A DNA stretch of 64,000 nt from Colius striatus (lineage: Eukaryota > Chordata > Aves > Coliiformes > Coliidae), in assembly GCF_028858725.1 (NCBI RefSeq), contig NC_084775.1, positions 15,211,597 to 15,275,596 on the forward strand, written 5' to 3'. The translations under genes were made by a program, and so were the position numbers. The notes beneath the pieces were generated by a model. That model made no database searches. It was not told the DNA's origin and saw only the letters and a list, made by a program, of their open reading frames with translations. Shown here in pieces: positions 8,685 through 45,600 of this stretch (position 1 is its first letter; each line of letters begins with the position of its first letter).

Positions 8685-9290
8685 GGGCTGCCAGAGCACC
8701 GTGTGGGCATGGCCAAGGCTGCCAGGGAACGGTGTGGGCATGGCCAGGGCTTCTAGACTGCCAGAGCATGGTGTGGGCATGGCCAGGGCTGCCAGAGCAT
8801 GGTGTGGGTATGCCCACGGCTGTCAGAGCATGGTGTGGGCATACCCAGGGCTGCCAGCCTGCCAGGGCATGGTGTGGGTATGCCCAGTTCTGCCAGGGCA
8901 TGGTGTGGGTATGCCCAGGGCTGCCAGAGCATGGTGTAGGCATCACCAGGGCTTCCAGACTGCCAGGGCACAGCGTGGGCATGGCCAGAGCTGCCAGAGC
9001 ACGGTGTGGGCATACCCAGGGCTGCCAGCCTGCCAGGGCATGGTGTGGGTATGCCCAGGGCTGCCAGGGCATGGTGTGGGTATGCCCAGGGCTGCCAGAG
9101 CATGGTGTAGGCATCACCAGGGCTTCCAGACTGCCAGGGCACAGCGTGGGCATGGCCAGAGCTGCCAGAGCACGGTGTGGGCATACCCAGGGCTGCCAGC
9201 CTGCCAGGGCATGGTGTGGGTATGCCCAGTTCTGTCAGAGCATGACCAGGGCTTCCAGACTGCCAGGGCACAGCGTGGGCATGGCCGGGG
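8685..9290. repeat. Complex minisatellite upstream of SELPLG with higher-order period of about 171 bp
   Basis: Units of 27-45 bp are built around GCATGGTGTGGGTATGCCCAG and GGCTGCCAGAG. A composite block (ACCAGGGCTTCCAGACTGCC ... ACAGCGTGGGCATGGCC) starts near 8944, recurs near 9115 (171 bp later) and a third time, truncated, near 9245. Both strands are open over long stretches because the repeat lacks stops; these frames are not genes. Confidence 0.92.
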
Positions 9291-10369
9291 GATGAGGCAG
9301 CCCATGGTGCCCTGAGAGGGGGCACAGAGGTACCCCAACACCAGGGATTGGCCTTCACACGTGAGGAGGAAGGCCTGGCTCAGTGGTTTTGCAGAGCCCT
9401 TCTGTGGGCAGCAGCACAGCCTGTGCCCGGGGGGCTGTGGGGGCTGTGGGTGCTGCCCCGGCTGCCTGGCACAGCCCCGGCTGGGAAACACCCGCCCTGG
9501 GCGCAGCGCCCGAGGTGCAGCCGCAGGAAGGAGGCTGCTGCAAGAGCACATCCGCAGCAAACGCCCTGCAGCCGCTGCTCGGGCTGTAAACAACCCCCTC
9601 CCGGCCCCAGCAGCCCCCAGCAGCCCCCAGCAGCCCCCCAGCAGCCCCCCGAGCCACGGGCTGGACTCACCCCAGGCTCCTGGCCACGGGGGATGGACCA
9701 GGGTCCCAGGTCACTCAGGGCTGAACATGCCCAGAGAACGGGGCTCAGGTCTGTGGGAGCAGCTGCAGGGAGGGATGAGCTCAGGTCTGTGGGAGCAGCT
9801 GCAGGGGGGGATGAGCATCTCTGGGATGGCTCTGGGGGGGTTCAGGGGGCTCAGGGAGTGGTTCCTCCCCAAGAGCAGCCCCGTCTCCGTCCCTTCCCTC
9901 GGGGCTGTGCTGGGGCAGCTGCAGGCAGTTGGGCAACACGGGGTGAAGGGCTGTGGGCAGGCTGTGGGCAGGCTCTCACAGCTCCATGGGGACCGAGTAA
10001 CACTATCTCCAGGCTCAGCTTGCTCTGCCACTGCAGGCTTCCCTGCACCCTTGAAGCAGGTTTCAGCAGGGGGAAGAGGAGGAGCCTCCCCAGCTCTGGG
10101 GTCACTCCGGGGTGGCTGAGACCCCTCCCACCCCCTGCAAGCCTGTGCACATCTAGACCCCCATGCAGCCACTTCAGCTGCAGGGACAGCAGCAGGGAAT
10201 CCACAGTGAGCCCAGGGACGGGCCTCAGCTCTCCCAGGGACAGCCAAGAGCCAACAGGTCCCGGAGGACAGACCCCACTATGGGCTGCCAGCGCTGTGGG
10301 TAAGGGCAGTGTCACCAACCAACAACCCCCCCAGTGGGGGTGGCAGGACGCAGAGAGGCAACAAAAAAA
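9291..10369. other. Spacer between SELPLG and CORO1C
   Basis: It separates the SELPLG upstream repeats from the CORO1C 3' end. It holds (CAGCCCC)n near 9607-9650 and a local 34-bp duplication (CTCAGGTCTGTGGGAGCAGCTGCAGGG at about 9745 and 9779). No exon was recognised. Confidence 0.5.
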
Positions 10370-10386
10370 ACCAAACCAGAGCAAGT

Positions 10387-10392
10387 TTTATA
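10387..10392 (-). terminator. CORO1C: Distal CORO1C poly(A) signal (TATAAA)
   Basis: The minus strand reads GATTATTATAAAACTTGC followed about 10 nt later by GGTTTGGTTTTTTTTGTTG, a U/GU-rich downstream element. TATAAA is a known weaker variant. Just upstream in the transcript the sequence is AT-rich, unlike the spacer to the left. Confidence 0.5.
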
Positions 10393-10857
10393 ATAATCAA
10401 TGACTTTGTTTTTGTCTCTCTGTGGAAAACAGAAGCAAAGGTCCAGACACACACCGGCTCTATGAGAGCGTCGCTCGGCGCCTCGCCGCCTCTCCTGGGA
10501 CACCACGGCTACAAAAAGCTTCAGGCACTGACTCTGGTTGAGCCTGGCTAGGCATCAGTTCATTTAAATAAAATACAGGCTTAGGAGCTAAAATCCAGGG
10601 TGTGTGTCACACGTTTCCCTCCGATGGCAAAGAACAAACCCTCCCCAGACCCCCCAGCACACAACCGACACCAGGATGAGCGCCTGGGGGTGTGGGGAGC
10701 AGTGTTAGGTGTGGCTTTGTTCCCCAAAAACAACCTTCCCCCCCTCCCACACCACCTCCCCCAAATGAAAAGGAAAATACACATCATCACCTCAGGCATT
10801 TACTGCGATACAAAAACGTCACCAAACAGCCAAAGAACCCCAGAGCCTGGAGCGAGA

Positions 10858-10905
10858 CCAGCAGCAGCAGCAGCGGCAGGGCAGGGCAGGGCAGGGCAGG
10901 GCTGG
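10858..10905. repeat. CAG run followed by (GCAGG)n in the CORO1C 3' UTR
   Basis: Five CAG triplets are followed by about five GCAGG units. In the transcript this is CUG then CCUGC. Confidence 0.85.
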
Positions 10906-12510
10906 GGCTGGCTGTCCCTCCTGCCCTGCTCACCACACAACCCCCACAGGCTGCTGCAGCTTTGCTGCTCTGCTGTGAGAACACATCCTGGGGCCCTCAC
11001 CCGCCTCCTCCTGCCTCTGCAGCCACACACAGACATCCCTCCAGAGCAGAGAATCCTTCATCTGTGGGTTCTGAACATGCAAACACTGGAGGGGCTGGGG
11101 GAAAGGGAAAAGGAGAATCTGGGGGCTTCTAGCTAAAATAATGGGGGGGGTGAAACAAGGTCCCTTGAGGCTGCCCTGTGCCAGGGGCTGCTCCTCGGCT
11201 CACAGCCCTCAGACACCCTCTGTGCCCTGCTCTGGGCTGGTGTGCCCCAGGACACACCTCACCCCAGCACGGGGCTCTGAGCCATTCCAGGAGGAGCTGG
11301 CCAGCCTGATGTGCTCACAGGGTCTCTCCCCAGTGGGCATCTCAAAGGACAGTGTGAGAAGCCAGTTCTCCAAACTGGGATGAAACCTGCTGTCCCCAGT
11401 CCCTCCTGCCCAGAGGGAGCACAGAGGGTCTGGGGATGGAACGAGGAGCTTCCTGCAGGGTGCTGTGGCAGGAGGGGGGGGTGAGGCAGGAATGGACAGA
11501 GGGAAAATAACCCCAAATGACACAAAATGATCCAAACAGAGGTGTTTTGTTTCCGGAGAGCCGTGAGGACAAAGTCACCCAAGTGCTGCCAGTGGAGGCA
11601 GAGCTGCCACTTGTGCCAGCAGCACGAGTGTGAGGGGCCAGAGAATGGCCAAAGCTGGCACAGACTGCAAAAGCTTCTCAATTAAACCCCAACCAAGGAG
11701 CCCAAGCGCGTGGTGCTGCAGCTCCAGGGCAGCAAGGACAACGTACAGCTGGAGCACACACCATGGCAAGCTGGGGAGGGCCAAGGGGCCAGGGCTCGCC
11801 TCTCCCCCAGCACCCTCCAGCCCTGTGACAGGGAAAACACCTCCTGCATCAATCCTGCCTCAGGGGAGAAGACAGAGCTGCAAGGGGAGCACAACCAACG
11901 CCTCGGGACGTGGCTGGAGGAACCCAAAGGTGGGGCTACGCTCAAAGGGCAACGGGCTGGTGGCTCAACTCCTCCAGGGGGTCCCAAGGAGAAGAGGCTC
12001 TGGGGGGTGGGAAATCACCTTCACAGCTCCTTTTGCTTTACCCTGCCAGGGGCTGGGATGGCAACAGGCCAGGGAGGCAGCCCAGGGTCTCGGCAGCAGC
12101 CTCAGCCACACCACAGAGGAAACCAACCCTGGAGATGGGGAGATGGACACAAAGCAGCTGCAGCTTTGTCCCGGGAGCAGCACACGGCCCCCACAGCCCC
12201 TGGGACCACAAACACAAAGCAGGAACAGGGGGCTGGTGGTTTGGGGGTTGCTTTGCTCTGTCCTGTCTCTTTTGTTTTTGGCAACTTTAAAAACAACGGT
12301 CCCTGAAATGCAGAACCAGGTGTTGGGGCACAGCACAAAGTCAGGAGGGGGGTTGTGTTCAGGGGTTCAGAGCAGCTGGGGGGGCAAAAGGGCTAAAAAA
12401 ATACTGTCAAAGTAGCACTTGTGGGTTTCGACTCGTTGGACACAGTCACAAAAACTGGTGGGGACATCAGGATAAAAACCAAACCAACCCAAAAAAAAAA
12501 AAGCTTGGCT

Positions 12511-12516
12511 TTTAAT
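12511..12516 (-). terminator. CORO1C: Possible proximal CORO1C poly(A) signal (ATTAAA)
   Basis: The minus strand has ATTAAAAGCCAAGC about 130 nt after the stop codon, followed by an 11-12 nt T run and GGGTTGGTTTGG. The hexamer plus U/GU-rich element would give a short-3'UTR isoform. The T run may alternatively be a priming artefact site in cDNA data. Confidence 0.4.
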
Positions 12517-12644
12517 CATCAGCTCTCGTTGAGGTGGATTTGGGAGAAGAGGAAAGCTCGAACTGGGAGGCTGCAGGCTGCCGCTGGCCAAGCTGGGGAA
12601 CTGGAATGTGCCTGTGGCGGCGGGGCCAGCGCCGCTCGCCACGC

Positions 12645-37572
<24,928 letters not shown>

Positions 37573-37642
37573 TTAGACCTGCCAAGTGCCAAAAGCCAGT
37601 TTGGCCTTTTCTTTGGGCTTGGGGGAGGCTTAAAATGAAGTT

Positions 37643-38106
37643 TCACCAGACACCCTGCATCCTCACACCAGACACCCCGCATCCCCACACCAGACACCCC
37701 GCATCCTTACACCAACACTCTGCATCCCTACACCAGACACCCCGCATCCTTACACCAACACTCTGCATCCCTACACCAACACCCTGCATCCCTACACCAG
37801 ACACCCTGCATCCCTACACCAGACACCCTGCATCCCTACACCAGATACCCTGCATCCCTACACCAGCACCCTGCATCCTCACACCAGATACCCTGCATCC
37901 CTACACCAGCACCCTGCATCCTCACACCAGATACCCTGCATCCCTACACCAGCACCCTGCATCCCCACACCAAACATACCCCATCCCTACACCAGACACC
38001 CTGCATCCTCACACCAGACACCCTGCATCCCTACACCAGCACCCTGCATCCTTACACCAAACAGCATCCTTACACCAAACAGCATCCTCACACCAAACAG
38101 CCTGCC
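37643..38106. repeat. 22-bp minisatellite in CORO1C intron 1
   Basis: About 21 copies of a 22-bp unit built on CACCAGACACCCTGCATCC, with T/C and A/G variants and some shortened copies at the right end. Frames on both strands stay open through it by chance. Confidence 0.95.
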
Positions 38107-39344
38107 CTTCCCAGGGTGTGTTACAGAAAGAATTTGCCAGTTAAGCATCATTTTTCCCATTGCAAACATGTTCTCTTACTGCAGTAGAATGTTCCTAATC
38201 CTAAAAGCAGTGTTTTTAGACAAGTTTCCACATATTTTCAAGGGCTGAGTCTGGTCTCAGATTGAACTTGTTTACTTTCCAGTCAGACAGGGTCCAGAAG
38301 ATGTAAATAAAAATGCAAGCTCTCGAAATCCGGTGTTGCTGGGAAGTGGTTCCACATGTTCCCCAGCTTCCAGCCCTTTCTTCTAACTCCAAAATCTCAC
38401 TACAAAAACAATAAAAGGACTTTCCTAGGCAGAAAGGAGTAATGGAAACAAGCTAATGACTCAAATTAACTCGGTGTATCTGTAGCACTACTTCTCTTGA
38501 GAGAAATACTCTTCCAAAAGGCTTGAGCTGGGAGAGAGGGAAAGGGACTGGTGTGGAAAATTCCAGCAGCTGAGCTCTGGAAGAAGACAGGGGCACAGCA
38601 CCACATGCCAACACCAATCCTGCCCTCCCCACTGCAACCTTACAGAGCCCTCACAGCTGGGATGGACTTTTCCCATCATACAAGGTTTTCTCCCTCAACC
38701 AGTGCTCACAGGAGAGAGAGACAGAGAGAGAGGAGCCTCCATAGAGCATCTTGCTTTCACATATGAGAAACATGTTTCTGCCTCAGCCTCCAGGGAAAGC
38801 AAGAATAAAACGAGCAGAGTCCACCTCTTATCTTGGCCCCCAGAAGGTCCCCAAGCACAGGCAGAGGCTGGGAAAAACTGCTCAGCCTGAGGGAGCTCCT
38901 TGCTCCAGAGCCACCAGCCTGATGCTGTGGGGTGAGAGTCTCTGAGCAGGGCTCCAGCCCAGCTCCCTCTGCACAGCCTGTCTGCAGCAGCTGTGATAAA
39001 AGGCTCCCTGGTTGTGTCCAGCTGCAAAGGCTTTGGGTGAAATCCTAGCAAGGAAAGAGCCTTCAGAAGGATCCCTGTTTTGTCATCTCAGAGGTTAAAA
39101 AAAGAGCCTAATCTACCAGCACCAAAGAGCTGAACAACTAGAGGAAAGCGCTCATCAGAGCTGGGGGGCAGGCACAGAACGTCTGAGGGGAGGGGAAAGG
39201 GTGCAATGAACGTAACAGACAGCTAGGAGTGAACCACTCCCCTTCCACACTGATAAGAACAACATTTCTCTCTGTTTTCCACCAGCTCCCCACTGACCAG
39301 GGCCAGCCAGAGCCTCTGGGAATGCCACTGGCCATCAGTGGCTG

Positions 39345-39414
39345 TGTCCCCAGGCTGGGCAGTGGCTCTGTCCCCTGGCTGGGCAGTGGCCCTGTCCCCT
39401 GGCCGGGCTGCTGC
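39345..39414. repeat. 24-bp minisatellite, three copies
   Basis: GGCTGGGCAGTGGCTCTGTC and CCCTGTCCCCTGGC alternate in three units. Small and imperfect. Confidence 0.85.
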
Positions 39415-40261
39415 TGCTGCCAGGACCTGCTGCCCAGGTGGCCACAGGGACCAGTGTGACAGAGCAAAGCCCAGACTGGGGAGGCAGGGTGAAAGGGCAA
39501 AGCAGCATCTCTGCAGACACAGATAATAAAGCCACTCAAGACAGGGTCGTTTCTGTGATGGGGACACCTGTCCCTGAGCATGGCGTGAAGGCCACTGGTG
39601 CCTTCCCAGGGGCCAGGCAGGTGGCAGAGGCTTTGAGCCACCAAGGGCCTGAGCTCTGTGAAGGGTGAGCCAGGCACACAGGGCTCTGCCCTCACCTCCA
39701 GCCAGGCTGAGGAGGCGTTTTCCCCACAGAACTTCTCACCCTGCCACTTCTATACTGACAGCCTGTTCAATCTCTCCCCTGAACTTGGTCACTTCAGAGG
39801 TGCCAAAACCACCATGTCATGAAGGACTGACACAGCTGAAGGAAAAACAGGTGATTTAATGCAAAATGCAGCGACTGATGGGGGTGCTGAAGATGTGAAA
39901 AGAGCTGTGTGTAAATGATTAATGGTTACTGTCATATCATAGATGAACTTAGGCTTCCTGTGGCCTTAACATCAGCTAATAGAATTGCACAATACACCTC
40001 CTGCCAACTCTTTCCCTTACAGCACAAATAAAAGGGCAGCTCCATGCTGGGCACACCCAGTGACACCAACCTGCCACGGGAAGCCATAAACCAGGAGCTG
40101 CTCTCCAGCCCCAGCCAGTGGGGAAGGGTGCAAAATCCACACACTGCCTGCTTTTTACACTCCAGATGCACAGCAGCACCCTGAGAGCTCCCATGCAGCT
40201 CTGCAAGGGCAGGGAGCAGGGCTGCAGTGAGCAAGCTGCCAGTCTCTGCTCCCCAGTCATG

Positions 40262-40505
40262 AATGAGTGGGCAAGAGAAACGGGCTCCAGTTGCCCCAGG
40301 GGAGGTTGAGGTTGGAGCTGAGGCAGAACTGTTTCCCTGAGAGGGGTGTCAGCCCCTGTGCCAGGCTGCCCAGGGAGCTGGGGGAGTGCCCAGCCCTGGA
40401 GGGATCCCAGAGCCGTGGGGCTGAGGTGCTGAGGGCCAGGGGCTGGTGCTGGGCTGGGACTGCAGCAGCTTCAGGGGCTTCAACAACCACAGTGATTCTA
40501 CCATA
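40262..40505 (+). mobile_element. CR1 LINE fragment, plus orientation
   Basis: TTGCCCCAGGGGAGGTTGAG, GTTGGAGCTGAGGCAGAACT, CTGTGCCAGGCTGCCCAGGG, CCCAGCCCTGGAGGGATCCC, GGTGCTGAGGGCCAGGGGCT, then a degenerate CAACCACAGTGATTCTACCA end. Antisense to CORO1C. Confidence 0.9.
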
Positions 40506-41399
40506 TGCACATGGGACAGATAAATAACCACCTGGCAGTGAAGCACACCCATTTCTGGGGGTAAATAACATACAACTGCTCTGGTCACAGCATAATGGGG
40601 GGTTTTGGTATCTTTTCAGGCAAAGGAAGAGATGGAGTTATCCCCAATGGATGGGTGAGACCCTGGGAAGCAGATGGCAATGTCGTGTCTCGAGGTGGAG
40701 AGCTGCCAGTGCCAGCAGCTCTGTGGGCTCCCAGGGACACACAGAGGGTGGCTGAGGCTGGGCACAGCTCCATGCAGGGCTACCAGCCCCACTCCCTGGG
40801 TACATTCACAGCGTGATCCCAGCCCCACTGAATCACACACACAAAGAAAAGGTGGATTTCAACTCAAAGATGAGCAGCACGCTGTACTATCAAAGCTGCC
40901 CAAGGCCCAATTAAGACACATCATAAAAACACGCAGTTCCACACCCAGGCAGCGATTCATTACACACAGAGGCCTGTCACACACCTCCATCCCAGGAGGG
41001 CTCCTGGCAGCCAGGACTCCTTTGGGCTCAGCTGCCCAGACCTCTGCACCCACACCTTCGGATCTGCCAAGTCCTGCAGAATGCAAGAGCTGCATCAGCC
41101 CCTTTGCTCCAGCCCTCCCACTGCCACAGGAGCTGACCCCAGCCCACCCTGACAGAGCAGGGCTGTTCTGGCAAACCCCAACGTGCTGCAGCAGCACAGG
41201 AAGCTTGTGAACAGCTCAGCCCTCCTGAAAACACACCTGGCAGCAAAACCCTGCTGGCTCATCTGCCTGGGCTATGCCACTCCTCCAGGAGCAGGGAAAA
41301 GCCCTGTTTTCATGCACAGTTCATGACTGTTCACCCCCTGGCAATGTTCCCACCCCACTTCTGTTTAGAAGCTGGTAAAGGGAAGGCTTAACCTTGCCT

Positions 41400-41705
41400 T
41401 GCTGAGTTATCATGCAGCAAATTGCCTGGTGTCAACCTATCACAGAGCCAGGGGTCTTGCAGTTTGCCTCTTTTAATGCTGAGAGCATAGGTGTGATAGC
41501 TGAGGAAGATGATTTGTATAGCCTGGATAATCATATCTTTCCTTTGCTTGATCCCTACCAGACCACCACCACCAAGAAAATCAGTTATCTCAAGTATCAG
41601 ACACTGGGAGGCCCCAATACCCCTCCCACTGTGATGGAAATAAAACCCCTTTATGCTGTGCTGAAATGTGACTGTATCTCCCTCCCTTCTACCATTTGAA
41701 GCAAA
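41400..41705 (+). other. Unidentified open frame in CORO1C intron 1 (95 codons)
   Basis: A plus-strand frame (ATG 41412 to stop 41699) of unbiased composition starts MQQIAWCQPITEPGVLQFAS and contains AEEDDLYSLDNHIFPLLD and KISYLKYQTLGGPNTPP. The DNA is less GC-rich than its surroundings, and AATAAA occurs inside it at about 41639. I do not recognise the protein. It could be a chance frame or a fragment of a transposable element or retrogene. There is no splice or promoter support. Confidence 0.15.
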
Positions 41706-42175
41706 GGGTAATTTTCCAGTGTTCTATAACTGGCTTTAAGAAAAACACCCCCATGCAGGGAGTCAGATGTACCCAAAAATACCCTTATTTGTTCCAAATG
41801 GATTTGCTCAAGCACACCTCCACTGCCCTCTTCCCCACCTACAGCTCATCATCCTTAGCAGCATCTCTCTGATGAACACATGGTGAGCAGCCTCCAAGTC
41901 CTCATTTCCATAGCAAAGGGAGTGATTCTTGGCGTTGGATCACAGCCATTTCAATCTGGCAGCTCTCCAAAGAGAAGGAGGGGGGGTGGAAATGTGCAGG
42001 CTGGAGTTATAAAGACTCTGGATCTCTCAGCACACCACAGAAAGAGAGCAGGTGAAAAACAAAACAGGGTTAGCTTGATCCTGAGCACCAAAAAAAGTCA
42101 TCTCCTCCCTACCACAGCCTCTGGTAGAACGTGACCTGCATTCAGTATCTTCATTTGCTTCTCAGCCCTGCAGTC

Positions 42176-42671
42176 CAAAGGGTCCCCTGTGCAAAGCATC
42201 CCCTCCTCCAGTGCAAAGGGTCCCCAGTGCAAAGCATCCCCTCCTCCAGTGCAAAGGGTCTCCAGTGCAAAGCATCCCCTCCTCCAGTGCAAAGGGTCCC
42301 CTCCTCCAGTGCAAAGGGTCCCCTGGGCAAAGCATCCCCTCCTCCAGGGCAAAGGGTCCCCAGGGCAAAGGGTCCCCTCCTCCAGTGCAAAGGGTCCCCT
42401 GGGCAAAGGATCCCCTCCTCTAGTACAAAGGATCCCCATTGCAAAGCATCCCCTCCTCCAATGCAAAGGGTCCCCAGTACACAGGATCCCCTCCTCCAGT
42501 GCAAAGGGTCCCCAGTGCAAAGGATCCCCAGTGCAAAGGATCCCCTCCTCCAGTGCAAAGGATCCCCAGTGCAAAGGATCCCCTCCTCCAGTGCAAAGGG
42601 TCCCCAGTGCAAAGGATCCCCTCCTCCAGTGCAAAGGGCCTCCAGTGCACAGGATCCCCTCCTCCAGTGCT
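42176..42671. repeat. 22-bp minisatellite in CORO1C intron 1 (GTGCAAAGGGTCCCCTCC family)
   Basis: About 22 copies of a 22-bp unit combining GTGCAAAG, GGTCCCC or CATCCCC, and TCCTCCA, with some half-units lacking TCCTCCA. Open frames on both strands over 500 bp arise from the repeat. Confidence 0.95.
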
Positions 42672-45600
42672 GAATTTGGTTGCCACACACAGCCATGGTG
42701 CAAGCTGCAGGCAGGAGCTCCTCAGCTTGGCCACTTTTGGATGATCAGGTGAGACACAGACACCTGAGGCGACTCAGCATCAGGAAAGGCTGGATTGGGC
42801 TCAGCCACACGTGCCAAAGCGTGACCTGGGATGCTTGGGAGGTGATTTTGGAAAGGTCAGGGCAGGCAAGGAGACACATCCATGGCTAAAGGGGCTGTGT
42901 GAGGGATTCACTCTGAGGAAGTAGCCTTGGAGCAAGAGTTTGTAAAGAAGGAAGTTGCTGAGCTGCTGTGTGTGCTGAGCTGGGGCTGAGGTGCTGCAGC
43001 AGCTCCCTGCACTTGCACAGGAAACGTTTTCTGGGTGGTGGTTTTTTTGTTGTTGCAAAGTCCAAATGTGGAGGATTTAAAGCCTCCCAACTAGGAGCTG
43101 AAAGGAGTTTTACATTTTGCCAGAGTTTCCAGCCCTCAGCAAAACTAAAGCAGAAGCATCAGACACCCTGCAAAGGCCACCACAATGGAAGTGCTGACAG
43201 AGCCAGGGCTGCGCCGAGCTCCTGGGTCCCGCGCACACCGCGTCTTACCCGCCAGCCAAACAGCCTTCACAGCCTCCTCCTCCCCTCACCCACAACCCCT
43301 GCAAAGGCCAAGTGACTTCCCAAGGTTTCCCTGGGTCTGCCCCTGCCTGTGCCCATGGCTCAGCCCAGCCCCAGGCCTTTGAAAGGACCTCAGAAAGGCG
43401 GGATGCCGTCAGCCCCGCTGGCACACTGATACTTTTCATCCCGCTCCTTTCTGATCTCCCATCATGATGTGTCACAAGAGCTACCATGAGTTTTCCCATT
43501 TTCCTGTTTATAAAGGATTTATCTGTCTCAAGACTCCAACAGCTGTATCGCTGTGGCTTCGGAGGGTTTTCAGGCTGCTTATGCAAGAGGAAACGCATCC
43601 TGCTAGGGAAGGCTCACAGGAAAACCCCCCACTCATGGCCAAATCCTGCTCAGCCCGTGGCACTGGGATCCCTTCTGGAAAGGGAGAGGCTGGAGAGAAA
43701 AGGCTTAAGTCACAGGCAAACAGAGGCTACTGTTAACAGGGGATCAGGAGACACAAACCCACTGGATAGGGAGGAGAGTGCTCAGAGAAGGTTGGTACTT
43801 GGGACTGAAGTGGGAAACATCGAGGTAAGTTGCATCTGTTGATGGTGAGGCCCCAAGATCAGGATGAGAGCCTCACTGAAGAGGTTGCTTATGCTTCAGT
43901 GCCAGCTTTGGAATCAATGCACTGTCTCAGGTAACTAATGAGAATGAGAAGCAGGTAAGGAGGAAAAAAGATACAATGGAGATACACGACAGGCAATGGC
44001 ACCAGCACCAGTTCCAACTGCTGATTAATACCAGCAGGCACCTGCCTCACTGGCTGTGGGTTGGACAGGGCCCTGGGGCCAGCAGGGTTCCACAGTGACA
44101 GGACAGCCCATGCCATAGGCACCAGACATGGGGATGCCCAGAGCTTTCTCAAGGACTGATGCATCAGCTGTGCAGCCCAAAGCCTTTCTGAACGCATGGG
44201 CTGAGATGTTAGAGCCCCATCTGTAAAAGCAATGAGTGCTCAGAGCTGAAACCCTATTTAAATAAATAATGTAGTGATAATCCTAAACCAATAATTGGGC
44301 CAAAGATGTTTCAGTCTGAGGTCTAAGTGCCCCCAGCACAGAGAAAATCCCTCCCTCATCGCAGGGCTGAACCACATCTGCAGAGCAGTTGTCCATCACA
44401 GAGATAAGCACTGGAGAAAAGCCCAGAAGGAATCCAGTAATTCACTCTTCAGAGCACTTTGAACATCATCTGGTAGATAAGGTACAGAGCCCCACATGGA
44501 ATGAAGGATATAGGCATTCAGAGGTTTTAAAGCCATAAAGACACCTCCATCCCATCACACCTCCTGCTCCACGCAGCCGAGGAGGACTCCATCCCACCAC
44601 CACTGCCATCACAGCAGAGCCAGGGGCTGGGCTAACAGCCATATCCCCACCACATGCAAAAAAGGGAACATGTATCACCCAGGTTGTTTCCTAATCACTC
44701 ACTTCTGGCATTTCTTAACTTCAGACTGCTTGGTTGTGCAAGCTCTGGGGGTTGTCTGCAACCCACGTGCGTGCACAGCTTGTTGTGCACAAGCACACAA
44801 ACACGTGCCTGAGGAATCCACTGCCCTGTGCTTAGCCTTAGCTGCACTGTGAAGGGGCAGGACACACAGGACAGTGTCTCACACACATCTCTGACGACCT
44901 GCCTGCCAGGTCACTTTGAGGACAGTGTGTCTGAGCACACCTGTGGCAGGGAAGGGAGACACATCCGTGGGGGAAGCGAGCAGGAGAGCCTCGGCTGCTG
45001 GCTGCCCCACTTCAGCCACGCAGACAGCAAGGACAGTGGAGACCATTTGTGCTTTGAAACTCAACCAGCAAGGGCTAAGCCCCAAAGGAGCAAGCCAAGC
45101 ACCACAGGAGAGCAGGGGGAGCACTTGCCCCACAGCAAGTTCAGGGCCATGCATCAGACCAGTGAACAGCCACCACTGCCATGGTGGAGAACCAGCAGCA
45201 AGGCTGAAGGAGGAGGACTTCATCTCCAAGTACCAAGGGAATCAGTGGACTCAGTCTTGTGATATTAAGCCCTGCAATATTTGTGCAAGGGAGGAAGGAG
45301 GCAGGGAGCAGGGGGGGAATAATCACGTGGCCACAAGCATTTCCACAGCTTCACATGAAAGCTCTGGCAGAAGGAAGGAGCAGCCACAGACACCATGCTG
45401 CAGTCCTCTGGCTTGAAACAGAAAGCAATCCCCTCCTATGGCATACCATTTTCAAGTCAACTCACATTAAGGCCATTGCTGACAGAACTCCTGTTTTCAA
45501 AGGTTCAGAGTTACTGAACCCAAGAGTGAGCACCTCTGCACACACTCACAGTCCCAAACCCATCGTGTCTGTGCACAGATTATGTTCAGGCTTTGGTTAC

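Larger units (their letters stand above)
10370..12644 (-). other. CORO1C: CORO1C 3' UTR
   Basis: It runs from the stop codon to a distal poly(A) signal. Non-coding on both strands, with several Pro/Ser-rich chance frames. It contains a CAG run next to a GCAGG pentanucleotide repeat (10858-10905). The length, about 2.3 kb, is typical for vertebrate CORO1C. The exact 3' end is inferred from the TATAAA hexamer at 10387. Confidence 0.6.

Noticed and set aside
8263-9315. Plus-strand frames of 328-350 codons with GHTQGCQ-type repeats
   Set aside because: They are translations of the minisatellite upstream of SELPLG, open in several frames and both strands.
37643-38106. CRISPR-like array
   Set aside because: The regular 22-bp units have no unique spacers and lie in an intron of a vertebrate gene; it is a minisatellite.
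42098-42703. Cys/Gly-rich (minus) and Lys/Ser-rich (plus) repeat proteins
   Set aside because: All six frames over the 22-bp array give repeat peptides; intronic, with no promoter or start context.
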